6,068 nucleotides of DNA from Filomicrobium sp. (GTDB lineage: Bacteria > Pseudomonadota > Alphaproteobacteria > Rhizobiales > Hyphomicrobiaceae). Made by a program: the position numbers and the translations under genes. Positions 1 to 5,849 of the stretch are shown here, piece by piece. The notes beneath the pieces were generated by a model, which saw nothing but the letters and a program-made list of their open reading frames with translations, did no database searches and was not told the DNA's origin. The number at the start of each line of letters is the position of its first letter. Position 1 is the first letter of the stretch. The stretch covers positions 1-6,068 of the forward strand of contig JAUWFF010000089.1 of assembly GCA_030607105.1 (NCBI GenBank), written 5' to 3'.

Positions 1-52
1 ATGTTGTGAAAGAGACGACACACGGTGCTTAAGCGCGCCTGTCTGTGGGGGA

Positions 53-1558
53 ATGGTGCGTAAATTAATAGGTAAATTCCTGGTGGCTCTATTGGCCCTG
101 ACAGCCACGACCGTCGGCTCACCGAGCTCAGTCTCAGCCGGCAACTCAGTTGTCATGCCGTTCGCCTGCCAGCTGGACAAAGGCCAGCCCAAGCTGACGA
201 GTACCGCACCGAATCACCACGAGATCGTCGGACCACGCCAGCAGCGCAGCTACACCGCCTGCCGCGACGCCGCCAGACGTGATTGCCGGACCATGATGGT
301 TCACAGCTTCAATCTGCGTTGCGAAGGCAAATCGGTGCCTTGGTGGAAGGTCGCAGCTCAGGTTCGTAGCGAGGCGGTTGGCCGCTCGTGGATCGAAGAT
401 GGACGCCTCAATCTCCTGCTAAAAAACCGCGCCAATTCAAACAGAAAGCGAGTGGCCCAGTTTGTATTGCCACCAGGTTACGCCCCCATTGGCGAAATCG
501 GCGCACGACTGGCTATCAAGCCTGAAGCACCAACCAAACCGGCTGAACCGAAGAAAACCGTCGGCGAACCAGCCTCGGTGAGTGTGACCGGCGCAACAGG
601 AGGCGACAAACAAAGCAAAGCTGCAGCAGCCATCGAAAACGCCATTGTTGTTGAGCCTATCCCCCAAGCAAGTTCGGTTCCAGCGCTCCTCGATAACCGA
701 TCCGCCCTGGATCCTTGGCTGCCGGTTGTCCAACATGCAGATCCCACAAACCAACTCGGTGCTGCTGCGAAGGGCGGCGGCTACAGCCTGCTGGCACTTT
801 TTGGCGGACTTATCGCGACCAGTCTGCTTGGTGCCTTCGGCTGGCTTGTGCGCCAACGTTATAGGCTGGCCGTATCCTCCGGCCCATCGCAGCAAACAAC
901 ACATCCGATAGCTACTCGCATTTTCGGCCCGATCTTCTCCAAGGCCGTAGCTTTGTTTGCCTTTGTCCCGAGCTTTTTGTCCGGCCTTGCAGCCAAGTCC
1001 CAGGCCCGCTGGTTTGGCTGGAAATGGCGCAACTTCACTGCCGACAGACCCCTGCAATGGCGTAATGCCAGTATCGCCAACGGCGCCCGCTCTGCCGAAG
1101 CGCTCTACCAAAAGGCAGAGATCGCTGTGCGGTCCCTCGGACCGGTCTCGGCATTGCGCGATACCTTGATCGCTGAACTCAAAGTCGTGCGGCAACGGCT
1201 TGAAGCGTTGCGCGGTAGTCCGGGCGAGGATACCAGAACAGCGCGTCTTGCATCGAGCCTGCGCTCCGCGGTACGGGATCTGGAGCGCATAGGCCGAATC
1301 GCCGACAGCGCCGCCGCCAGCCTCAAGAATGGGCGCGACGACCGGGCCATTATTCCTAAGACACGCGCCGAGGCTTATGAGGTCCTGGGTGTTAACCCCA
1401 ACGCTTCAGAGACCTCCTTGAAGCGCACCGTCGATGCCCTTCGTATGGGCTGGCACCCCGACCACGCCAAGGATGACGCCGACAAAGTCATACGCGAGGA
1501 GCGCACCAAGCAAATCAATATCGCCTGGGATCTCATCGTAGGCAAACGCGCGGCCTGA
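53..1558 (+). CDS. Membrane-anchored J-domain protein with periplasmic Cys-containing N-terminal region
   Basis: The 501-residue product has a Sec-type signal peptide (residues 1-29: basic VRKLIGK, hydrophobic core, cleavage likely after VSA). A periplasmic region of about 120 residues follows, with four cysteines (C39, C70, C78, C90) and an LPPGYAPIGEIGARL segment near 139-153. Next come a Pro/Lys/Ala-rich linker (about 155-240) and one membrane span (about 243-266), followed by basic RQRYR, which places the C-terminus in the cytoplasm. The last 60 residues are a J-domain: AYEVLGVNPNAS at 441-452 and the HPD motif at 468-470. J-domains stimulate the ATPase of DnaK-type Hsp70s, so a role in recruiting chaperone to the membrane is inferred. 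The stretch 289-312 is also hydrophobic and could lie in the membrane. The frame is open upstream to the window edge, but ATG 53 is preferred because the signal peptide begins there. A G-rich run (47-52) abuts the ATG too closely to be an ideal ribosome site; GTG 56 is an alternative. The function of the N-terminal region is not recognised. Confidence 0.88.
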   Translation: MVRKLIGKFLVALLALTATTVGSPSSVSAGNSVVMPFACQLDKGQPKLTSTAPNHHEIVGPRQQRSYTACRDAARRDCRTMMVHSFNLRCEGKSVPWWKVAAQVRSEAVGRSWIEDGRLNLLLKNRANSNRKRVAQFVLPPGYAPIGEIGARLAIKPEAPTKPAEPKKTVGEPASVSVTGATGGDKQSKAAAAIENAIVVEPIPQASSVPALLDNRSALDPWLPVVQHADPTNQLGAAAKGGGYSLLALFGGLIATSLLGAFGWLVRQRYRLAVSSGPSQQTTHPIATRIFGPIFSKAVALFAFVPSFLSGLAAKSQARWFGWKWRNFTADRPLQWRNASIANGARSAEALYQKAEIAVRSLGPVSALRDTLIAELKVVRQRLEALRGSPGEDTRTARLASSLRSAVRDLERIGRIADSAAASLKNGRDDRAIIPKTRAEAYEVLGVNPNASETSLKRTVDALRMGWHPDHAKDDADKVIREERTKQINIAWDLIVGKRAA

Positions 1559-1619
1559 AGCCAGAGGATGCGACACCCAAAGCCAGGTTGTCTTTTTTCT
1601 CATTCACGTTGATGATGAC

Positions 1620-1624
1620 GAGGG
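1620..1624 (+). promoter_or_regulatory. Ribosome binding site choosing the Pcm start
   Basis: GAGGG lies 8 nt before ATG 1633. The in-frame TTG 1588 and ATGs 1612 and 1615 lack a comparably placed Shine-Dalgarno match, so this site favours 1633 as the start of the methyltransferase gene. Confidence 0.5.
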
Positions 1625-1632
1625 CGTTGGCG

Positions 1633-2328
1633 ATGGGAACAACGATGGTTACCATGGCCCAAGACGACGATCCCTATCGCGAAGACCGGACGGCGCTGGT
1701 CAGAATGATCAAGTCGCAGCTCGTTGAACTGCGCGCTCAGTCAGAGTTGTCCGCTCCGACCGATGCGGTATTGGAGGCGATCGCCAAGGTACCTCGGCAT
1801 GCCTTTGTGCCAGCTCATCTCGCAAAGATGGCCTACCGCAACCGTCCTCTGCCGATCGGCCACGCCCAGACGATTTCCCAGCCGCTCATCGTCGCCTTGA
1901 TGAGTGCGCTTGCCGTCGTCGATAAATCCGGAAAGGTCCTGGAAGTTGGCACGGGATCAGGCTATCAGGCCGCCGTCCTGGGGCTTCTGGCCGGCGAAGT
2001 CTACTCGGTCGAGATCGTCGAACCCTTAGGGCTGCAGGCCGCCAAAAAGCTGCGCGAACTTGGCTACGAGAACGTTCATACGCGCATCGGTGACGGCCAT
2101 GCGGGCTGGCCCGAACACGCCCCCTACGACGCAATCGTCGTCACCGCCGCTCCCGATCACATCCCCAAAGCGCTTGTAGAACAACTAAAAACCGGCGGCC
2201 GGCTGGTCATCCCCGTTGGCGACTTCGATCAGGAACTGGTCGTCGTCGAAAAACTCGCCGATGGCACGACCCGGAAGCGTGACGTCATTCCCGTCCGCTT
2301 CGTTCCGCTCACGAGGCATGCAGAATAA
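1633..2328 (+). CDS. pcm: Protein-L-isoaspartate O-methyltransferase
   Basis: The enzyme methylates isoaspartyl residues in age-damaged proteins using S-adenosylmethionine, starting their repair. The 231-residue product carries the family signatures in order: VPRHAFVP (53-60), PIGHAQTISQP (74-84) with the conserved serine at 82, SAM-binding motif I VLEVGTGSGYQAAVL (102-116), acidic post-I loop VYSVEIVE (123-130), GDGHAGWPEHAPYDAIVVTAAP (153-174 region) and LKTGGRLVIPVG (185-196). Length is normal for the family and all core motifs are intact. The frame opens earlier at TTG 1588, which would add MSFFSFTLMMTRALA and give a hydrophobic leader. ATG 1633 is chosen for its GAGGG ribosome site; ATG 1645 and 1654 are also possible. 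The gene starts 74 nt after the J-domain gene on the same strand with no terminator between them, so co-transcription is plausible. The usual location is cytoplasmic; an exported form would need the longer start. Confidence 0.93.
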   Translation: MGTTMVTMAQDDDPYREDRTALVRMIKSQLVELRAQSELSAPTDAVLEAIAKVPRHAFVPAHLAKMAYRNRPLPIGHAQTISQPLIVALMSALAVVDKSGKVLEVGTGSGYQAAVLGLLAGEVYSVEIVEPLGLQAAKKLRELGYENVHTRIGDGHAGWPEHAPYDAIVVTAAPDHIPKALVEQLKTGGRLVIPVGDFDQELVVVEKLADGTTRKRDVIPVRFVPLTRHAE

Positions 2329-2418
2329 GTTGCGGTATGGTCCATTAGCCCACCAAAATTCTGAAACAAAGTATCCTCACCAGTATGCTGTAGAGACAGG
2401 GGCGGCAGGGGACCACGT

Positions 2419-4304
2419 ATGTCAATGATCATCACGGTGCTCGGCACGTTTGCCCATTTGGACGACGCACTATCGGAAGTTGGCGCGTCCGGCGTCGATC
2501 CGCAATGGTGGCAGCGTGGTAGCCCGACGGAGGCCGACCTCACAAAGTACGTCGAAAGCACGGACGGGCCGGTTCGCCTCGTCCGCTTCATATGGAGCGG
2601 TGACAACTCCGTCCGGGCCCGCCGCAAGGCCGGCAGCGCATTGCTCAATGCATATGAAAGAGCTGGACAAGGAGGGCGAGCACTACTGCGTGATCGGCCA
2701 CAGTCATGGGGGCTCGGTCATTTCTTCGGCTCTTATGGAAGCCTCGGCGCGCGGCAACAACGTCAACGGCCTCCAGCAATGGATCACCGTAGGCGCGCCA
2801 TTTGTCAGCCTGCGCAAGAAAACCACATTGTTCTTGCGCCTGACCGTGTTTCAAAAGGCAATGTTTGTCGCCTCCTTGACGCTGCTATTGATGTTCAGTT
2901 TCTATATCTCCGGCGAAGCGGTGACCGAATTCGAGAAGTTCTCCCGGCCGAACTGGATTTACCGCCTTAGCCTCTACGCCGTCATGATGAGCGTCCCATT
3001 CGTTCTGTTTTGGGCGGTGTTCAAGTACCTGGATATCCGCAAACTCTATTTTTACAGCCCGAGGAATATCGCTCGCGCCGAAGGCGCCTTCACCACTCGC
3101 TGGCTTGGGCTTTGGCACAAGGACGACGAAGCCATATCCGGGTTGAGCTCAATCGGTGGCATCCGCGTGCGCATCTTCCATAGCAACTTCGCGGTTCCTC
3201 TGTTCAGCCTGCTATCCGTCTTCCTCCTGCCGGTCCTTTATATTCTTCTGGTCACTTCTCCGAGCTTGATGACCGGTGTTGCCAACTACCTTCGCGACGG
3301 CGTCTACCAGCTCTCCCAGTACGAGCCGTACGGCGGCAAGGTCACGACCTCCCGGCAGGACGTGCGCTCGCTACGACGCTCTTTAGAGCGGGCCCAGGAA
3401 AAGCTTGAGGATGCAGGTGACGACCTGGTCGCCAGGCTCGACGCCAAAAAGGTTGAAGCAGCTGAGATCGGAAGTGAAAGCTGCGCGCAACAAGCTCCAT
3501 GCGAAAAACCAGAATCTTGTACCCGTCGTACGCGCCATGCGCTTCAAGAGGCGTTTTCTGGAAAAAGACGGCCAGCCTTGCGCAAACAACAGCTTGTGCG
3601 GCCAGGGAAGGAACATTGCACTCAACAGCAAGCTTCTGTTTCAAATCGTAACTGACGAAGCAGCGAGTCTGTTTCTCGGCAACGAACTCTGGCAGAGTCG
3701 CTCCGGCCTGCTGACTCGTCTCGTCCTCCCTGTGATACTGGTGCCCGTCATCTTCGGCATGATCGCCGTCCTGCTGGTCCTTGTCGTGCAGGCAGTCACC
3801 GGCCTCCTAAGTCGTCTTCTCAGCCGCTCGCTCGACGAGCTGACATGGCTTAAAATCAAACGCAGTGCACTTGGCAACGACACATAGGCTTAGGTCGCAG
3901 TCACAGCACAACCGCGGCCGTTTTGGATCAAGCAGGCATTTCCCGTCCTGCTGGCGGAACTGGGCAGTCACATTACCAACTACTCTAACGAAATCCCGAC
4001 CCAGTCCCTGGGTAAATTCCGTAACGCCATCGGCGAATTGGCCTTCTCAGATGGTACGGAGAACAGGCAGCAAAATGTTCTTTCGTATCTGACGTGGCGG
4101 GAACTCATTTACAGCTCCTACTTCGAAATTCCGCAATTTCGCTGGTTGATCGCTGAAGCTGTCGCCTCGACAGAAGGCTTCAAGCGCAGCGCCGCGTTTG
4201 AAGGCTCCGAGCAATCGCGCAAAGCCGCCGCCTGGCTGTCCAAGGTAGAAGGGGATCGTGATGCCGATAAAGGTGAGACTTCTGCACTACCGAAAACCAG
4301 CTGA
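2419..4304 (+). pseudogene. Broken membrane alpha/beta-hydrolase (lipase/esterase type)
   Basis: Three collinear reading frames make one ancestral protein. Frame 1 (2419 to about 2649) reads MSMIITVLGTFA, WWQRGS and VRFIWSGDNSVRARRKAGSA. Frame 2 (about 2651-3446) carries the nucleophile-elbow motif GHSHGG (2696-2713, serine codon 2702-2704), VGAPF, three membrane spans (about 2850-2910, 2960-3030, 3188-3253) and a DDEAISGL segment. Frame 3 (about 3447-4304) continues the coiled coil begun near 3346, then a fourth span (about 3711-3809) and a soluble tail. Each frame change equals one extra base: near 2650 (LLN to HMKEL) and near the AAAAA run at 3446-3450. Two in-frame TAGs (3885-3887, 3891-3893) interrupt the last part, yet protein-like sequence resumes in the same frame (RPFWIKQAFPVLLAELG). 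Removing two bases gives 628 codons including the stop. ATG 2419 has AGGGGA 6 nt upstream. The family is recognised only as GxSxG alpha/beta hydrolase, and the substrate is unknown. Assembly error could explain single lesions but hardly all four. Confidence 0.85.
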
Positions 4305-4365
4305 CGGCTTGACAATCAAGATCGCTTGCCAGCAATGTCCGCGCCATTGAACTGCGGCGAGGGCC

Positions 4366-4499
4366 AAATGCCGTCAAATAGAAGCTTCAAACTGACTTTC
4401 AGCTATCCCACAAAGCGGTCACAAACCATCACACATTAGCGCCGCCTCCTCGAAAAAATAGTTTCCAAAACCCAAAAATGCCGTCGGATAAAAATTTCC
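4366..4499. repeat. Imperfect 23-bp direct repeat pair
   Basis: The copies at 4366-4388 and 4477-4499 both begin with AAATGCCGTC and end with TTC. By hand alignment 18 of 23 positions match, and the starts are 111 bp apart. They lie upstream of the first Cys-rich gene and could be paired regulator sites or chance similarity. Confidence 0.3.
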
Positions 4500-4516
4500 G
4501 CCGCACCAAAACCCTT

Positions 4517-4520
4517 GGAG
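4517..4520 (+). promoter_or_regulatory. Ribosome binding site for first Cys-rich gene
   Basis: GGAG lies 9 nt before ATG 4530. The frame also opens at TTG 4515, but that codon overlaps this site and sits before the signal peptide, so ATG 4530 is taken as the start. Confidence 0.55.
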
Positions 4521-4529
4521 CAATCTCCC

Positions 4530-4964
4530 ATGGCCATTACACTTCAATCGCGAAACAACCCTTTATTGTGCACTATTTGCGCCTTGGTGTTGGGCCTTGC
4601 CATGTCGGCACCCACTAGTGCTAATGCGGGCGGCGCGGCAACCCTAGTGAATGATTGTTCAAAGGAAATCCAAACTTACTGCTCAAAAGTTACTCCGGGC
4701 AACAGCCGCGTCGTCGCTTGCCTCATCGCACATGAGGACCGCATATCGCCACGCTGTCGCCTCACCGCCTATTTGGGATCGGGGACCCTCAACAACCGTC
4801 TCAAGCACCTTCAAGCGATGGCCAAAACGTGCAGCAGCGACATCCTGCAGTACTGTTCGCAACTGCGCCCCGGCGGCGGTCGCATTTACGACTGCATCAG
4901 GAAGAACCGCGCAACACTCACCGACGAATGCCGGGCAGGATTGGCCAAACTTCCCCCGCTGTAG
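4530..4964 (+). CDS. Exported two-repeat Cys-rich (GLG1-type repeat) protein, first copy
   Basis: The 144-residue product has a Sec signal peptide (about 1-33, cleavage after SANA before GGAA), so it is probably periplasmic. The mature part holds two Cys-rich repeats. Repeat 1 has C43, C51, C64 and C76; repeat 2 has C101, C109, C122 and C134. The spacing is exactly C-x7-C-x12-C-x11-C in both, with 24 residues between them, and a PGxxR core sits before the third cysteine of each. This matches the cysteine-rich repeat family first described in the eukaryotic Golgi protein GLG1. Bacterial members are small exported proteins whose role is, to my knowledge, unknown. Eight cysteines in an oxidising compartment suggest disulfides. 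The next gene is a paralog 119 bp downstream. C14 and C17 lie inside the signal peptide and do not form a convincing lipobox. Confidence 0.9.
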   Translation: MAITLQSRNNPLLCTICALVLGLAMSAPTSANAGGAATLVNDCSKEIQTYCSKVTPGNSRVVACLIAHEDRISPRCRLTAYLGSGTLNNRLKHLQAMAKTCSSDILQYCSQLRPGGGRIYDCIRKNRATLTDECRAGLAKLPPL

Positions 4965-5083
4965 TTTCAGTTTGAAGCAATAGATTTCTTGACTCTTTCT
5001 GGTCCGTCGCCGGGACCTTGTCTGTCGAGACGCGACGCCATGGATCAACCACCGCATTGCTTAACTTGTAAGGAGACAAAAGT
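4965..5083. other. Intercistronic region with two small hairpins
   Basis: The gap between the paralogs holds a 5-bp stem GGTCC/GGACC (5001-5005 with 5013-5017, 7-nt loop) and a 4-bp stem GTCT/AGAC (5020-5023 with 5028-5031). A TTGACT hexamer at 4989-4994 has no good -10 partner. The hairpins are short and lack a U-run, so they are not called as a terminator. They might stabilise or process a shared transcript. Confidence 0.3.
5070..5076 (+). promoter_or_regulatory. Strong ribosome binding site for second Cys-rich gene
   Basis: AAGGAGA lies 7 nt before ATG 5084. It is the best Shine-Dalgarno match in the window, suggesting efficient translation, and it fixes the start. Confidence 0.8.
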
Positions 5084-5548
5084 ATGTTTCGTCGTCTTTC
5101 GTTACTCACCTCGATCTGCTTGGGCCTTGCTGCGGCAACCAATTTGGTGGGACCGGCCGCCGCTCAATCGGACGTCGCGAGGCTCGCCAAGGACAAAGCC
5201 GAACGCTCGGTTAAGAAGGTGCTGAAGGATTGTGAAAAGGAACTCAACTCCTACTGCAGTCAGGTCACGCCGGGCGAAGGCCGCCTTGCACTTTGCATGA
5301 TGGCTCACGAGGACAAAATCAGCGACACCTGCTTCTCCTCCATTTTCGAGTTCGTCGACGGCATTGAACTCGGCCTCAGCAATCTGTGGCGCGCAGCCGA
5401 CGTCTGCGAAAACGACATCGAGAAGAACTGCGCAAGCGTGCAGCCCGGCGAGGGCCGTATAGCCCAGTGCTTGATCGAGAAAAAGGATATGGTCTCGACG
5501 CCCTGTAAGGCGGAGCTCGCGGGCTTGGAGACACGCCTGAAAAACTAG
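5084..5548 (+). CDS. Exported two-repeat Cys-rich (GLG1-type repeat) protein, second copy
   Basis: The 154-residue product starts with a clear signal peptide (MFRRLSLLTSICLGLAAATN; cleavage probably near PAAA-QSD, about residue 27). A charged, helix-like stretch (29-49) follows, then two Cys-rich repeats: C50, C58, C71, C83 and C108, C116, C129, C141. The cysteine spacing, the 24-residue linker and the 58-residue period are identical to the upstream gene. Repeat 1 is closest to repeat 1 of the upstream protein (shared YCSxVTPG and AHED, 20 of 35 identical by hand), which supports a tandem gene duplication. Function is unknown; location is most likely periplasmic. A strong terminator follows 32 bp after the stop, so this is the last gene of its transcription unit. 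Confidence 0.92.
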   Translation: MFRRLSLLTSICLGLAAATNLVGPAAAQSDVARLAKDKAERSVKKVLKDCEKELNSYCSQVTPGEGRLALCMMAHEDKISDTCFSSIFEFVDGIELGLSNLWRAADVCENDIEKNCASVQPGEGRIAQCLIEKKDMVSTPCKAELAGLETRLKN

Positions 5549-5580
5549 CCGGATCGCACTCTGCAACCTGGACCATCTAG

Positions 5581-5614
5581 ACGGGAGCCTAGCACAGGCT
5601 CCCGTTCTTGTTCT
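5581..5614 (+). terminator. Rho-independent terminator after Cys-rich pair
   Basis: ACGGGAGCCT (5581-5590) and AGGCTCCCGT (5596-5605) form a perfect 10-bp GC-rich stem with a 5-nt AGCAC loop, followed by the T-rich tail TTCTTGTTCT. It lies just after the stop of the second Cys-rich gene. Confidence 0.87.
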
Positions 5615-5658
5615 CGCCCTGGTTCTAATTGGCCTCTGCATTTATCATGACGCACATT

Positions 5659-5689
5659 TTCACACATTTTTGTCTGGTGATCGTGTGAA
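5659..5689. repeat. Perfect 7-bp inverted repeat with 17-nt spacer
   Basis: TTCACAC (5659-5665) and GTGTGAA (5683-5689) are exact reverse complements around a 17-nt spacer. The site lies in the non-coding region upstream of the ketoacyl synthase gene and could be a regulator site or a small RNA hairpin. It lacks a terminator tail. Confidence 0.4.
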
Positions 5690-5751
5690 GATGGCCCACT
5701 TTAATAAAACGGCGGCAAAACGCGTGAGTTTCTCTTGTCACCCCGTGTTAA

Positions 5752-5799
5752 GCGCCAGCCTGTTCTAGGATTGTTTACTCAATTGAAATATCCTGGCGC
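5752..5799. repeat. Perfect GC-rich 7-bp inverted repeat spanning an AT-rich core
   Basis: GCGCCAG (5752-5758) and CTGGCGC (5793-5799) are exact reverse complements separated by 34 nt of AT-rich sequence. The core includes the palindrome TCAATTGA (5779-5786) and a shorter AGGAT/ATCCT pairing (5767-5771 with 5790-5794). Its position just upstream of the likely promoter of the synthase gene suggests an operator or structured leader. Confidence 0.4.
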
Positions 5800-5835
5800 A
5801 AAAGAGTGTTTCACTATAGAAAACAGTATACTCAA
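5774..5835. repeat. Near-perfect 9-bp direct repeat upstream of synthase gene
   Basis: TTTACTCAA (5774-5782) and TATACTCAA (5827-5835) match at 8 of 9 positions with starts 53 bp apart, about five helical turns. Paired binding sites on one DNA face would look like this, but so could chance. Confidence 0.25.
5815..5832 (+). promoter_or_regulatory. Possible -10 boxes of the synthase promoter
   Basis: TATAGA (5815-5820) and TATACT (5827-5832) both resemble TATAAT and lie 18-35 nt before the start codon. No good -35 hexamer sits at the usual distance; CTGGCG at 5793-5798 is the nearest candidate for the first box. This is a weak call, supported mainly by position after a terminator and before a gene. 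Confidence 0.25.
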
Positions 5836-5849
5836 CGGACAAGAATTTC

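Larger units (their letters stand above)
4305..4529. other. Non-coding gap between dead hydrolase and Cys-rich pair
   Basis: This 225-bp gap shows no convincing gene. It contains a TTGACA hexamer (4309-4314) without a matching -10 box at normal distance, an 8-bp palindrome GAAGCTTC (4381-4388), A-rich tracts (4452-4477) and a GATAAAAAT stretch (4487-4495) that could serve as a -10 region. The promoter of the Cys-rich pair presumably lies here, but I cannot place it with confidence. Confidence 0.5.

Noticed and set aside
437..1195. 252-codon open frame on the - strand
   Set aside because: It lies wholly inside the J-domain protein gene. Its product is Cys/Gly/Arg-rich with no recognisable domain, typical of an antisense shadow in GC-rich DNA.
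2641..3460. Programmed ribosomal frameshifting in the hydrolase gene
   Set aside because: No classical slippery heptamer with a downstream structure was seen at the first shift, and two further in-frame TAG codons make decay the simpler explanation.
3865..4092. Separate 75-codon gene starting at GTG 3865
   Set aside because: The product is low-complexity Arg/Ser/Pro-rich. The alternative frame across the same bases continues the hydrolase tail with protein-like sequence.
4038..4304. Independent 88-residue protein starting at 4038
   Set aside because: The same frame reads protein-like well upstream of 4038 (from 3894), and there is no good ribosome site, so this is the tail of the broken hydrolase.
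4309..4337. Promoter at the TTGACA hexamer
   Set aside because: The expected -10 position reads GCAATG, with no TATAAT-like hexamer within 16-18 nt. It is probably chance.
4530..4590. Lipoprotein signal in the first Cys-rich protein
   Set aside because: C14 and C17 lie inside the hydrophobic core, without a proper L-[AS]-[GA]-C box. A normal cleavage site after SANA fits better.
5102..5641. 179-codon open frame on the - strand
   Set aside because: It is antisense to the second Cys-rich gene and runs across the terminator. The + strand frame has a signal peptide, repeats and a strong ribosome site.
5691..5768. 25-codon small open frame starting ATG GCC CAC
   Set aside because: It has only a poor ribosome site that touches the start codon and no hydrophobic or conserved character. 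It overlaps the inverted repeat at 5752.
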